Assembly (NCBI GenBank): GCA_948567375.1
Contig: OX419757.1
Location: 39,742,001 to 39,806,000, forward strand
Length of the DNA: 64,000 nt
Origin: Lunularia cruciata
Taxonomy: Eukaryota > Streptophyta > Marchantiopsida > Lunulariales > Lunulariaceae
Reading direction: 5' to 3'
The notes below the pieces were generated by a model. It did not search any database. It saw nothing but the letters and a program-made list of their open reading frames with translations, and was not told the origin of the DNA. Both the position numbers and the translations under genes were made by a program. Positions 24,211 to 37,450 of this stretch are shown piece by piece; positions within the stretch are counted from its first letter, which is position 1, and the number at the start of each line of letters is the position of its first letter.

Positions 24211-24939
24211 TGTTGTGTGTCCTTGCTTTGTCTAGGGTAAGGATGTGATGAGATCCAAGCTCATGTATTCCCATTGAGTGGATGGAATGGAGAGTGGTTG
24301 AAGGAGTCCACTCGGCTTCTGGTTACTGGCCTTGTTACATTGGTAGCTCTCACACAATCAAACAAGCTCTCAAACATCTCGTGTCATGTTGGGCCACCAC
24401 GATTGTTGTTGGAGGGTACCCAAGGTCTTGTCCACACCCATGTGCCCAACTATTGGTAAATCATGGGCTTCTTGAAAGCATACAAGTCGGAGATCACCTT
24501 AGGCTAGAACATAGATCTGGTCCTCATGGAATAGAAAGCCTTCCTTGAAGGAGAAGGTGTTGTTCTCCTTATCACATGTTGTGAGACAACCATGTAACAT
24601 TTGAAAGAAGGGATCTTGTTGTAGAGCTGACCAAAACTCGTTTTGGACTTTGGAGTCAATTGACACCATTATAATTGTTGTTGTGATGAGAAGAAGAGAC
24701 TTCAAATCAGGTTATTGTGATAGAGCATCATGGATGACATGGAACCAACTTGGCTTATACTCAAGTTTGATGTCAAACAATTGGAGTTGTTCCTCCCATC
24801 AATGATGTTGACTCTTTGTGTGTTCCAAGTGTAAGATCTACAATAATGGTTTGTGATTAGCTCGCATGATCACTTGTTTCCCCAAGAGATAATGCCTCCA
24901 TAACTTGGTGGCATATACCATTGCAAGGTGTTCTTGGTC

Positions 24940-25954
24940 TCAAGCAGAGTAATTTCTTTCAATCATATTTAGTTGGTGAGACATAAAGGTAATGGGATGT
25001 AGTCCATCTGGGAATTCTTGTTGCAACATGACTCTAATTGCAAAATTAGAAGCATCAAAATCAACCGCACATGATAGTTGAGGATCATATGATTGAAGGA
25101 TGGGTTGTGAAGACACCATATGTTTCAACTTCTAGAATGCTTCTTTGTGCTTGGTGGTCCATTGGAAGCTCAAGTTGTTCCCCAAGAGGTCAATCAATAA
25201 TGCAACCACATGAGCATAATAATGAATGAACCATCGGTAAAAATTAGCCAATCCATTGAATGCCCGTACTTTTGTTACGTCCTTCAAAGTAGGCCAATCA
25301 ATAATGGCCTTGATTTTCTCCTCTTCCATCTTGATCCCTCTAATGAGATCTTGTGATCCAAGAAGGCAACTTCCTTTTGCCAAATGGCACACTGTGACTT
25401 CTTGCAATAAAATTCCCATTGTCATAGTCGTCTTAGGACTTCTCGCACATGATTCATGTGTTTTTCCTTTGTCTTGTTATAGGTTAAGATATCATCCAAG
25501 AACACCACCATGTACCAATCCAGTAGTCCATCCAACATCCAATGCGTCTAATCCATGAAGACCTTTGGAGCATTAGTGAGTCCAAAAGGGAGAACTCTCT
25601 ACTCAAAGTACCCATACCTTGTGCAAAAGATAGTCTTTTGCACATCCTCCCTATCAATGGGGATTTTCCAATAGCCATTGCAAAGATCTAGTGTAGAAAA
25701 GTATTGTGCACCACTCAATTGATCAAGCAAGTCATCAATCCGAGGCAAGGAATATGCATTCTTCATTGTTTGCTTATTGAGCCCACAATAATCAATGCAT
25801 AAACAAAGTCCTCCATCCTTCTTTGGAACAAATAGTACCAATGCTCCCAAGGAGAGGTACTATGTAGTATGAAGTCCTTTTCAAACAACTCCATAAATGT
25901 TGTTTGCAATTCCTCCAACTCCTTTGGTGAGAGCCTATAGATTGGTCTACTCAA
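24940..25954 (-). pseudogene. TE-C reverse transcriptase / RNase H remnant
   Basis: RT blocks in order on the minus strand: [58 protein letters not shown], the catalytic VVFLDDILTYN near 25490, then the RNase H piece LSCAVDFDASN and the tail LHPITFMSHQLN. Frameshifts separate the pieces. The catalytic Asp pair is intact, but the reading frame is not. Confidence 0.82.
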
Positions 25955-26680
25955 TGGAGTACTTCATGGTAATAACTCAATCTGAAGGGCATACCACAAT
26001 TGGAGGGTAATCCCTTTGGTAGATCATCTAGAAACACATCCATAAACTCTTGAACTATCTGATCAACCCTTGCTTGATGAGGCTCTTGGCTCTCCTCAGA
26101 TTGTCCTTGTGCAATCGGCTTGATCCACACCGCAAAAATAGACCTATCTTTCTCCAAAGCTTGCTCTATGGCTGCTTCACTAACAAACTTCCCATCTAGG
26201 GGCTCCTTTCCCTTCAAAGCATGCTCTATGGCTACCTTCTTAACAAACTTCCCATCTTGGAATTGACTATTTTTAGGTGTCTTACTCAGAGGTGCAAGAC
26301 AACCTAATCAGAAAGTTCTACCTTGGTGTTGTACTTGAATTTGTTGTCGGGTCTAATCAAATTGAACCTTATGACGTTCAAGCCAAGGTAGTCCTAGAAT
26401 GACATCATAGTGTAGAGGTGTCACTACAAACCCCATACACTCCAAATACTCCTTCCCAATCTTAAAGTAATAGGATGTAAGGTACGGAATGCAAAACCCT
26501 TTCTATCATCCGCTTTCATCAATCAACTTTCAATCACTGGCTTGATAGGAATATCCAATTCCTTTGCTACTTGCATAGACATACAATTCTTTAAACTTCC
26601 AAAATCAACCAAAATCCTACAACCCCAATTAGATATTGTACCTTGCAAGTGAAGCAAACTTGCATAGGTCGAGCCTTCAA
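25951..26680 (-). pseudogene. TE-C aspartic protease and linker remnant
   Basis: The minus strand shows RILVDFGSLKN, a retroviral-type protease active site (D-x-G-S), near 26590-26620. It is followed by an acidic linker frame at 26217-25951 with VDQIVQEFMDVFLDDLPKG, the usual lead-in to a gypsy RT. The frame is broken by stops. Confidence 0.65.
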
Positions 26681-26715
26681 TCCCATTGGAACTAATCAAG
26701 CTCCCAATAAGCGGC

Positions 26716-27890
26716 TCAAAATCTCCTATTTGGATTCTTTGTTTCCTTGATCATTCTATTCCACAAACTCCATCTGGGCAACTTGTTGGGGTCCCCCATT
26801 CTTGAAAGGACATTCAACAATACAATGTCTAACTTGGAAATAATAAAAATAACCTCCATTGTATTACAATCTTTCTTTATCCGATGTACCAAGTGGTCTT
26901 TGTTGGATAGCATCAATCTCCATTGGTGCCGGTTCCTCCACTTGTGCATAGTGTACTGGTAGGCTTTGTATAGGTTGAGGTCAAGGTCAAGACCAAGTTG
27001 TTACAACCAAGGAATCAAAGCACTTAGCCAATTGCATGACTTCTTCTACATTTTGTGGTTCTTGCATGGTCACCTCCAATTTGGTTTGTGCCTTCAATCC
27101 TTGCACAAATTGATCTAGAACTTCACTTCTTGTATATATGGAATTTGCATGATGATGTTTTGAAATTGTGTGATATAGCTCCTTATAGAGCCAATCTGCC
27201 TCAACTCCGCCAGTTCATCTCATGCAGCTTGGGTGACATTTATAGTTTGAAATTGACCAAGTATTGCATCCTTGAATTCTACCGATGTCAAAATTGGTGC
27301 AACAATCTGTCGTTCAGCTTGCTCCACTCAGAATTGCCACCAAAGTTTTGTCACATCATCCAATTGGCTAGAAGCCAAGAGAATCTATTTCCATTCATCT
27401 TGAAGATTGGTGGCTTCAAAGTAACATTTGCAGTCAAGCACAAAATTCTCCACTAAACTTGGAAGATTCTTGCCTTCAAACACCTTGGGTTTTGGAATTA
27501 GATGTGATCTTCTCCATCTCAAACTGGTGCTCTCTCTAATGTTCTTGTTGTTGTTGCTCTAGTTCATCCAACAATCGAGTAAGGTGCTTTATTTGTTGCT
27601 ACATCGCAAGGATAACATCTAATATTACTCCCATAGCTACTACTCTATTCCACTACTCTCAATTTATTTAATTGATTAACAGATAGATGCATCATCTCCA
27701 CCATTCTCCATAAGTTGCAACCGGAAGTATCAAGGGTTCCTTAGACAAGGTGATCATATGCAAAAAAAATCCTACTCAAAACGTGAGGTGATGAATTGGG
27801 TGAAATGATGCTTGGGTGATATTTGGATACAAAAATCCCAATGGTTTGGCAAAAGTGGATTTGGTGGGCCATAAATTCCATCTATCTCAT
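26716..27890 (-). pseudogene. TE-C gag remnant with degenerate zinc knuckle
   Basis: This is the region between the primer-binding site and the protease. A decayed knuckle near 26800-26860 (minus) retains HCIVECPFKNGG after its first Cys residues. The rest is too damaged for a confident start. A gag role is inferred from position and the knuckle. Confidence 0.55.
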
Positions 27891-27894
27891 TCTT

Positions 27895-27906
27895 GCTCTG
27901 ATACCA
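27895..27906 (-). other. TE-C primer-binding site (initiator tRNA-Met)
   Basis: The minus strand reads TGGTATCAGAGC one base inside the 5' LTR, a perfect match to the plant initiator Met tRNA 3' end. Confidence 0.92.
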
Positions 27907-27907
27907 A

Positions 27908-28325
27908 TGTAAAAGTCCAAGACTGAGGAGAGAAATAAGAGAATGGAAGCTCACATTGGGATACTTGAATAATAAGGGAAAACTCCAAATGCCTAGCATG
28001 AGCTTTGGCTCTTGTATTTATAGAGATCATACAAGGCTCTTGAGAAGCTTCTCAAGAAGTTTCCTTGAGCCACTTTCTTGGAGTGCAAGCCAAGTTAATT
28101 GGAAAGCTTCTCAAGAACCTTCCTTCTAGAAGGTGCTTACTTGGCGTACAAGCTAAGCTAGTTGGAACCTTCTAGAAGTTTCTTTTTAGAAGCTATTCAC
28201 TTGAGGTGCAAGCTAAGCTAGATGGGAAGCTTCCTAGATATTTTTAGAATATTCTATGCAAAAATTTTTTATTTGCTACTTTGTTAGCCCTACTAACTTC
28301 ATCACTAAACTCCATATTGTTACAC
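27908..28325 (-). repeat. TE-C 5' LTR
   Basis: 418 bp, ending TACA on the plus strand and followed by the CAAAG target duplication. A TATTTATA-type TATA box lies in the region shared with the other LTR (TTGTATTTATAGAGATCATA on the plus strand). Confidence 0.9.
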
Positions 28326-30931
28326 AAAGTGTACTCTTTAATGTGAACATTTGTCTTGTTGCACAAATTCAAAAAGACCAATTAATGTAAAGTAAAATGA
28401 AATTTGTGTTTGCTAAGTGCTTGGAAAACTTATGACTTTCTTGGGTATCACTTGAGTTTTGCTAAAAAAGTGGAGTCTTGCTTGGTGCTTACTAGGTTTT
28501 ACCAAAAAAGTGAGTTCTTGCTTGGTGCTTGATTTGTCTATATGTTTGCATTTGAGGTCTTGTGTAGGTTTTGCCTTAATTTTGTGGGTTTTGGGTTTTG
28601 CTTTACAAGTACATGTGGTCTTGCTAGGTTTTTGCTACATGAATATTTGCAATGAGGTTTTGCCAGGGTTTATGTGAGTTTTGCAAGATGTATGATTGTG
28701 TCACTTGTGTTCTTGCTACTTGTTAGGTTATCATTTGTAGCAAAGTTAGGTCTTTCTAGGTCAAGCTTTAGGTGTAGCTCTTGCTTGTGTTGGATCATTA
28801 AAGCAATGTTTACACAAAATCCAAAAGCAAAAAGATATCATATGGGAGTCATGAGTTGATCCAAAGTCATCACAAAATGCAAATAAAAAGAAAATGAGGT
28901 ATATATAAATGTATATAAAAAATAAATGAAGCATACCTCATGATATAATTATATCCTTTGCCATATAAGGAGTGTCAATGGTACTCTCTCCATCAAGAAG
29001 AGTATCAATGGTACCCTGAAGAGAAGTGTTCCTTGTAATAGTGATGGTAAGGGACTCAAGAAGTAGAATAGTCCTCATATCTTCCAAAATTGTATCCTTT
29101 GACTCTAATGGGAGGCACTCTAATTTGATCTGCTCTAGAGTTACATCCATACATCTAATGATAGGTCTAGCAATATATGAAGAACTACATCTCCAGAGGA
29201 GATCCAACTCACCATCATGCATACAAGGATTCCAAAAGGTAAAGGCTAGACCCTCATAGAATCCATGTTATACTCCAGTATAAGACATAATGTCCACTCA
29301 TTTGTGAAGAACCCATTAGCAGATCTCCTATCTACTCTAATCTATCTAGAGGAGCTATCAAAGGATCACATGATGAATGAAAATCTGATAAAAAAGAATC
29401 AAAAGGAGTAAATGGTGGAGGATGGATACTACCATGAGAATAATTTCTACAATATAATATGAAGGCACTATCCACTATCAAAATATAACACAAAGATATA
29501 TCCAAGGCAATAAATGCATTGTATGATCTATGGATGTAATCTTTGTACTAGTCCTTATATCCATCTCTATCACCAAACACTCTTGTGAGATATACATGTC
29601 CTTTAACAAATGGCCTACACCCTTATGTATAGGTAAGAGACCATGTACCTACATGTCCTTCAACAAAAGCTTGCAAACCTATCTTGTGCTAACAATCCAA
29701 ATGATAACCTCAACATGTGTCACACAAAAATCCTTGAACTTCATGACTCTAGGATGCAATATATATCAAAAAGAACTCCTTGATCTTTAAGGGGTCCATG
29801 CATCCTACTCCACCAACAAGACCATTAGCAAGAGTGATAATTACTATCCCACAAGATATCTACCAAACACCCAAACATCCAAATATCCAAAACTAAAATC
29901 TTCCTTTGCTTATCATGAGCATAAATCAAGCAAGGAATAAAATCTCTAGTCTCACTCATCCTCTATCTCAACATTGAAAGTCTAGAATGTTTGAAGTTGA
30001 GTATCTCCTTCTCTCCTTTAGCCACTCAATCTCCTGGGAGTATAGCCAAATTGGGATTGAGGTGAAAGATCATTTGAAAGGCAAGGTCTCAAAGCAACAA
30101 TATCCATGTTAGGTGTCACCACACTAGGCTCTTCCTTAGGTCCTCCATGTAAACAAGGCTCTATTTGTGTCGCCCCTAAATGCATCTCTAACCCACTCAT
30201 GTAAGATCCATGAGTGATACTCTTAAGTAAATTTATCTAAGTCCCCTTGATGATCATATCAAATAGTTTTTTTAAGTCTCTACATGCATAGAACACTCTC
30301 TTTGGGATGATCTTAAAAGGTAGTCTCAAATTAATATCCTTGCATCCTCATAAACTCCCTCTAAAGTTGTCTTTGCTTTGACTAGTAAACTCTGAGTTCT
30401 CTCAAACTCAACTTGATTACTCTCTAACTCACACTTGGAATCAGTAAATTATCTATAGTAAAAATCCAGCTTTAACCTATAACCATAAATCATCAATTCT
30501 CTCTCCACCTCAAGCTCATCATACATAGCCATCCTATCTACTCTATTTCTCTTTGCCCTAACAAATAGCATATACAAATCCTCCTTCTTTATTTGATCCC
30601 TCTCTCTCTCTCTCCAAGCCTCCAATGATATGTGCTCTCTCCCAAAACTCATGGAACTCACTCTCTCTTCCAAGTCACCCATTAACTCTCTCTCTCTCTC
30701 TCAAGAACTCAATCTTTCTCAATGCAATTTGCCACTCTAACACCTAGAGCCAAAATGCTATTTAAATCACTTTCTCTTAAGACTCTAATACAATGGGAAG
30801 TTGTAGTCCTCAAGGAATCCTCCCTTTGTGTCAAGGTGGTCTCTTGGTGTACCAAAGTAGTCCCTCAATAATGAAGAATATACTATCTCTCCCTCTACTA
30901 AATCTAACTCTTGAGGAAGCATATAAGGCTC
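28326..30931. other. unrecognised AT-rich repeat DNA with decayed minus-strand frames
   Basis: 28440-28770 is an irregular array of TTTTGCTAGG-like units. From 30682 down to about 28940 the minus strand shows discontinuous coding-like frames: a charged coiled-coil-like one (30682-30449, with AWRERERDQIKKEDLYMLF), then shorter pieces to 28938. No domain is recognised. CT microsatellites occur at about 30600 and 30690. These may be the internal part of a retroelement related to LTR-A, but that is a guess. Confidence 0.4.
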
Positions 30932-31691
30932 TATAATACCAATACCTAGACATATGATCTAGAGATGAAATTGGTTTGTTAATATTTGGGAGGATTTTAT
31001 ACATGATGGACTAAGTAGATTAGACAAAGGTATCACTAAAAGAGTACTTCTACTAATAGGCCAAAAATTGAAACATGCTTGAAGACTTTAGAATCAATAG
31101 CTAGATATATGATCTAAAGGTAGAATTTGGGTTGGTGACATCTAGAAGGATGGTACACATAATGGAAAAATTAGATTAGGTAGGGGTATCACCAAAAGAG
31201 CACTTCTATTAATAGGGCAAAAACAAAAATAGGCCTAAAAACTTCATAGGCAATTTTGAAGGCCTAAAATGGATGAATTAGACCTAAAAAATGTGCACAT
31301 TCCTCCCTACCCCCCCCCCCCCAAATAGAGAAAAGGTTGGCCTTTCCTTCCCCTTGGTTTGTCTTGCCAAGAGCTTTCCAATGGTACCTCATCCACGTGA
31401 TTTTGAGATTCCTACAAGATGATTCTCTAAAAGATTCCCTCTAGTCCAAGGCTATTTGACCAGCCAGATGGGACCGAGATCAATGTGTCACCCATCCAAG
31501 CAAGTAATTTAAGGGTGGAGTTTGTTGACAGGTCATCTATACATGTACCTAATCCTATGGTGGAGCATCCTTGGAGGAGATCCTCTTTGGCTATATAATA
31601 AAGAGAAGGTGCTCCCTTGGGGTGCCAAAGTTTGGAGTGTGAAACCTATGTTTTCTCTTGTGTGTTTCTCTGCTATCCTTAGAACATTACA
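30932..31691 (+). repeat. LTR-A family LTR, diverged, with internal duplication
   Basis: It aligns to the LTR-A copies at 56665 and 34212: start TATAATACC (for TGTAATACC), the middle CTTTCCAATGGTACCTCATCC, a TATA box CTATATAATAAAG and an end CATTACA. The first 150 bp are duplicated (30932-31075 and about 31085-31210). A poly-C run lies at about 31308-31322. I find no target duplication and no primer-binding site to its right, so it is a solo or 3' LTR. Confidence 0.75.
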
Positions 31692-34211
31692 AGTTTTCTA
31701 GGAGATGCCTCATTCTGATACTTTCCTTCCCTCTCATGGACCTCACTCTCTCTTAGCTCTCCTCCTTACTCAAATACAAATGATGAAGAAGGATGATCAT
31801 CCATCTCTATGGGTGATGTTAAACACTCCTCACTTCCTCTCATGGCAATATCAACATCAACATCTGATCCCAAGCTCTCACCTTCTCTTATCAATGTAGC
31901 ACCAAGATCTTCTAAAACATGTATATAGTGACTTGTGTATAATTCAAATTCAAACCCATATCAAAATATTTGTAAACTATACAATAATCACTAACAAGAG
32001 ATAGAAATTCATGTAATATATATGTAGGTGAGGTTGTAAATAAAAATATTTTAAAAACATACAATACACACTAACAAGAGATGCAATGTTTTCATTAGAA
32101 GAGTGTGATGATACATAAAGGAGAAAAGTTATAGTTATCAATATTCATCTAAGTGGACTCTCACTCACCCTTTTCATCTTGAGCCTTGTCCTCTCCACCA
32201 TCATGAACATAAATAAATCTGCTTGTCCTTGCAATGTAATAGTCCACCTCTCTCTTGCCTATGAATCTACTCTCCAAGAATATATGAGTTAAGAAATTGA
32301 CCTACAAATATCACCTTGTACCTCCATCCATATGGCCTACAAAGCTACTTATGCAAGAATACTATCTTTGCACTCATTACCTAAAACATGAGCTCTACCC
32401 AATCATAGTCCTCATTGGCCCACTACAAGTCTGCTTTAGACCTCTCTTCTTTAGTCTTCATAAAAAGTGCAAAATACCCATGCACCACCTTTGGCCTTTG
32501 AGTAGGGAAAAGTAGTGCTCCCATCATTTGGAAAAAAGGTTTCCACATTAGGGAAACATATTTTCTTATCAAGTACTTCCAAGTACTGTGATCTCTAATT
32601 GGAGACAATCTTGCATCCAATTGTATGGGTTTGACCTCCTCTCCAACTCCCAAGTGGCAATGCAAAGGCATCTTGGATCATCTAAAGCATCAACATGAAA
32701 GTGCATCCACTAACCACCCCTCCATGTGTCACTCTATCCCATGTTTTCACAAACTCTATTTACAATAAAAAAATGCAAGCAATATAATAATTCAAACCAA
32801 TTCAAACTCATGTACATCAACACAAAGAACTCCAAAGAAATTACAAAAGCCAAGAGAACTCTGTGTTTTGCTAAGGCACCACCAAGGTTTGGCTTGGTTT
32901 TTGCTAGTCACAATAGGTTTTGCTAGGGTTTTTGCTAGAGCCTCACTTGTATATTAGGTTTCACTAGGGTTTTGCTAGAGTCTCACTTGTATATTAGGTT
33001 TTTTAAGGGTTTTAACTCCCAATTGGATTTTTCTTGTACCGTTAGGGTTTTGCTAGAGTTTTTCTTGAACTCAAAGATGCCATAAGGATTTCATTAGGAT
33101 TTTGCTTGTAAGACAAGTTATTGTTGGGTTTTTGATATGTTTCAATTAATTTCTTGTTCCAAGGTGGGATATCTTAGGGTTTTGTAAGAGTTTCACCATT
33201 TCTAAGGAATATCATTGGAATTTTTGTTAGGGTTTCATTGGGGTTTGCTAGGGTTTTCTGATGATTCTACCACTTGGAATGCTAGGGTTAGGGTTGCATT
33301 TCCAATAGGTTCAAGTGTTGTTAGGATTTCTCCAATGTCATGGAGTTTTCATCTCAAATTTGAGGTGTCATCTGGCTTTGGGAGAAATCTAGGTGAAAAT
33401 AGAGAAAAGGAAACAAGATAGAGAACTATGATTAAAATCAAGATAGAAATTGGTGAGTAACTTACATGTGAGTAGGGATAATAGAGCTATGACAAAAATT
33501 GGTGCAGTAATTGGTGAGTATTCTACATGCAAGCAAATGTAATGGAGTCCAATCCACTCCTCTTAATCTAGATGAATCCAAGTCCAATTCTCAAATTCAT
33601 TCAATAGATTGTCTTATTTGATTTTGATCCAACTATGCACACTTGATAAATATCATGATATTTGCCATCAATTGTGGATTTCCTACAAACTATTTACCTT
33701 CTTGGAAATATTGCATATTTTGCATATCCCAAACCTTTTTATATCCAAGAATATATACCATCTCTACTACTAAAACCTTTATCTTGAAATGTGGATCTGT
33801 CAAGAAATATGTAATGTCAAGTAAACTCAAGTATCTCTTTCCTCTTTGTCCCTTTTGATCCTCTTTTGGGTCTCTCTTAGTGCTTCCTTCCCTCTACCAA
33901 GTAATTCCTCCCTTACAAGCCTTTCTAAAAACTCCCTCTCTTGCCTTTCTTCTTGTCTTGAGTAATTCTAAAGTCTCTTGCCTTTTGAAAACTTTTCTCT
34001 TGCCTTTCAATGCCTACTAATATTGTAAACTTGTTACACTCTCCCTCTCTTGCTCCTCAAAACTCTCTCTCCTCCTTTTGCATTTCAAAAATGATCTTTT
34101 TTCCTACTCCTATCTTTTTTCTTTCTCTTGAAAAGAAGTAAAACTAACTTTCTCTCCCATGAAAAACCTTCTTGTCTTCTTAATTCTCATAGAAGAATTT
34201 CCTAAATGTTT
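31692..34211. other. unrecognised AT-rich DNA; TTTTGCTAGGG-type array
   Basis: No gene is recognised. 32880-33320 is an irregular array of TAGGGTTTTGCTAGAG-like units, including a 40-bp tandem step at 32941/32981; it resembles the array at 28440-28770. 33850-34200 is strongly pyrimidine-rich. A minus-strand frame at 32671-32423 has no known motif. Confidence 0.4.
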
Positions 34212-34377
34212 TGTAATACCAAGAGCTAGCCATATGATCTAGATGTGAAATTTGGTTTGGTAACATCTAGAATGATATTATACATGATGGTCAAAATAGA
34301 TCAGATAGAAGTATTACCAAAAGAGTATTTCTTCTAATTTGTGTTTCTCTATCTTCTCTTGTCCTTGGAGTATTACA
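34212..34377 (+). repeat. TE-A 5' LTR, internally deleted (166 bp)
   Basis: It starts TGTAATACCAAGAGCTAGCC and ends CCTTGGAGTATTACA. Compared with the 593-bp LTR-A copy at 56665, the middle of about 430 bp is missing, including the TATA box. The same start recurs at 63964. Confidence 0.85.
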
Positions 34378-34378
34378 A

Positions 34379-34390
34379 TGGTATCAGAGC
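34379..34390 (+). other. TE-A primer-binding site (initiator tRNA-Met)
   Basis: TGGTATCAGAGC lies one base after the LTR end, a perfect initiator Met match. Confidence 0.93.
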
Positions 34391-34517
34391 AAGTGTCTTA
34401 GTCCAAGAGAGTGGATCACCCTTCATGGAAGAGCACAAACTACTAAAACTTAGTAATTTGAGGTAGAGAACATAGATTAGTTGCTAGACTTAGGAATGAC
34501 TTTAGAGAGCGGGCAAG

Positions 34518-35980
34518 ATGGATGCACCAGGAGTACAATTTCCCGCACCTAGCTTTCCATTCCCAAATCCATTCCACATCAAGGTTATGTACATCCAACG
34601 TGAGCAAATGAGGGTATCACTAGTTTATCACGTTGGCACAAAAATTCATGGACAAGGTGATGAACTCACCAAACCCGGTGATTCTACATGTGATGATATA
34701 TGACAAAGAGTAGGATTTGACAATCTATATTCTACTATGATGATATGGATGTGAATGTCCCAAATCCTCTCCCTTTCAACACTCATGTAGAAATTTGTTA
34801 TGTAGTGAGACCAAAAGTGATGTTCAGAGATTTTGTGGTTAGAAATTTGGCGACAAGTATTATCAACAAGTGATAGCTTTAGAGGTCCCAATGGTAGTTC
34901 CGATAGTTTTTGTGCCTTCTAGAGTGATCATATTGACTCTATATTGAAGTAGAGATTACCAATTGAGTGTTGCCGGAACCATAGACCCGCAAGTGCAAGA
35001 GGTGGTGCAAGAATGCAAGAGATGTTGAATGAATTTTGAGAGATTAAGATGACCATGGAGACATTACAAAGTCAAGTGCAGATCCTCAAGAACAATCAAG
35101 CCATGCAAGAAGAAGAGCCATCTCAAAACCCAGTACTTGTGACTAAAGTACTTGGAGAGGCACTTGTGCTTACAAACCCTATCAATGATGAAGCCACATT
35201 GCTACTGCGGATGAAGAAGACTTGCAACATTGAACCTTACAAGGGGTAGCGTATGATGGGAGTAGTGGAAAATTGGATCTTGAGAATGAATTGATATTTC
35301 CAATTGTTCTCAACAGAGATCACGGAGCATGTTGTAGGTGTGTTTGCATGTGGGTACTTGACCAATAAAGCCCTCACATGGTATGATGCTTGGGAACGAT
35401 CCATGTTGGCAGAGAGAAGGGAGGTCACGTGGACATCAATGCAAGAAGGATTGTTGAAGAATTTCCAATTGGTGGATTCTGTGCAGATGGCTCAAACCCA
35501 ACTATGAGGATTCAATGTTGAAGAACAACGTATAAGAGTATGTGGAGGCATTTCTGGATCTACAAGTTGTAATAACTGACATGAGTCCAACAGAGGCTCT
35601 CGATAATTTCAAACAAGGGTTAAAGGAGCCGATTCACCAAGAAGTTATGGTGCAAAATCCTTGCATGGTATTTGAAGCCATTGCTTGTGCACAAATAATA
35701 GCAAGAGCATTGGGTGGAGGTGAAGGAGTAGTTCCACCTCAACATTATTGGGCAGAAATGCCACACATGGGTGGACCCGTACCGATGGAATTGGACAACC
35801 TTTGATTTCAAGATCGAGGAGCACGACCACTTCAAGAAGAGCGTGGATGGGTAGAAGAATGAAGAGATAGAGTGCCACAAGGAGAAGGAGCTCAAGGAGA
35901 ACAATGTCATTATTACAATTGTGGCCATATTGGGCACATATCTACCAACTATTTCACTCGTTTCCCTAGAGGCCCTTGGC
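34518..35980 (+). pseudogene. TE-A gag remnant
   Basis: Discontinuous plus-strand frames carry a gypsy gag core: ENWILRMN, FQLFSTEITEHVV, then KALTWYDAWERSMLAERRE and LDNFKQGLKEPIHQEV. A knuckle near 35909-35950 reads YYNCGHIGHISTNY, in which the first and last Cys are changed to Tyr. It is split by several stops. Confidence 0.75.
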
Positions 35981-36149
35981 CTTCATACATGTGATCTTTG
36001 AACAACATGGAGGGGCGCATTGAAGAGGAGGAGTTGGAAAACACTTTGGAAATCAAAGATTGCAAGTAAATGTACCTCATGGCCTTATTGGCTCAATAAG
36101 GAAGAAGAGAAGCGAGGAAGGAAGAAGACTAATGTGCAAAAATCCCAAA

Positions 36150-36540
36150 AGGCAACCTCATAATCGATTGTCGTGAATGAAGTCCTAAAAGGCAATCAAG
36201 TGAGAGTATTAATCAATCCAAGAGCAATAGAGAATTTTTTATCTTGATGTGTTGCAATAAGATTGGGAAATGATTTAGAAAGCGATGGGAGTGAAGGAGT
36301 AGAGTTGCCTAACGGGCAAACAGAGAGGATAGAATCATTACCTAGATGGGTCACACTCTTTGTAGGAGAATATCAGGAAGCAATTGAGTGGCAAGTGATA
36401 CAATTAGCTTGTTATGGAATCTTATGCATGCCATGGATGGAGCATTACAATCCTATGGTAGATTGGAGGAAGAAAGTAGTGAGAACACACCAATGGTCAA
36501 TCATTGGGGTTAAAGAAAAATCACCCATGTAGGATCTGCC
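36150..36540 (+). pseudogene. TE-A protease-region remnant
   Basis: A frame at 36263-36532 (LPRWVTLFVGEYQEAIEWQV, then LACYGILCMPWMEHYNP) matches the C-terminal half of a gypsy aspartic protease and its dYDvILGMdWL-type end in altered form. The active-site segment upstream is too decayed to assign. Confidence 0.5.
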
Positions 36541-36734
36541 TCTATATGTCATAGGGATGGCAACTATCTATAAGACCAATAGATGTTTCATGGGTCTAAT
36601 AAGAGAAGTCCAGAGTGCACAACTTGATGGACAAATTCCTGAGAAATTGAAGGCTATGGTGGATTAATTTCAAGATGTCTTTCCTAATGATCTACCTTCA
36701 AGATTACCACCAAAAAGGAGAGTAGATCATAAAA

Positions 36735-37450
36735 TTGAGACACTCCTGGGGAAGACACCTCCTTGTAAGGCCCCATATTGCCTATCACCTCATGAGTTGG
36801 AGGAGTGTAAGACTCAAATTGAGGAGATGTTGCAGAAGAGGTTCATCACCATATGGAGCTCTTGTCTTGTTTATGAAGAAAAAGGATGGTACAATGCGCA
36901 TGTGCATTGACTATCGAGGTCTCAATTAGCAAACAATGAAGAACAAATACCTCTTACCTTGCATGGATGACCTGTTTGATCAACTCCATGGAGCAAGATA
37001 CTTCACCAAATTGGACTTGCAAAGTGGTATCAATCAAATCCGAATTGTAGAGGAAGATGTGTACAAAATTGCCTTTCGAACCACATATGGCCACTTCAAG
37101 TATCTTGTGATGCCTTTTGGCCTCACCAATGCATCTACCACTTTCATGAGTCTAATGGGTGACATATTTTGTCCATACTTGGATAAGTTTGTTATTGTCT
37201 TCTTGGATGATATCTTAGTATACAGTAGCACGATAACGGAACACAAACAACATCTATGAGAGGTCCTCCAGATTCTAAGACAGAATCGATTGTATGCCAA
37301 AATCTCAAAGTGCAAGTTTGGCAAGTCTGAAGTAGACTACTTGGGGTACAGAGTAAATGCAGAAGGCATTCAAGTATTGACGGATAAAATAGAGATCATT
37401 AAAAAAATGGAGTGCCCTAGACGTTCAAACTCAACTCAAGAGCTTCTTGG
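36735..37450 (+). pseudogene. TE-A reverse transcriptase remnant
   Basis: Two main frames carry RT blocks in order: [44 protein letters not shown] and the catalytic [14 protein letters not shown]. The frame is broken by an in-frame stop after YRGLN (TAG, at Q in most gypsy RTs) and again near 37257. All catalytic Asp residues remain. Confidence 0.85.

Larger units (their letters stand above)
22739..28325 (-). mobile_element. TE-C: decayed Ty3/gypsy chromovirus, LTR to LTR
   Basis: It is 5,587 bp, bounded by two related LTRs (22739-23178 and 27908-28325) and by a perfect 5-bp target duplication CAAAG (22734-22738 and 28326-28330). Minus-strand order is 5' LTR, initiator-Met primer-binding site, gag remnant, protease, RT, RNase H, integrase, chromodomain, polypurine tract, 3' LTR. 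Many stops, frameshifts and LTR divergence make it long dead. The chromodomain places it among the chromoviruses. Confidence 0.93.
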
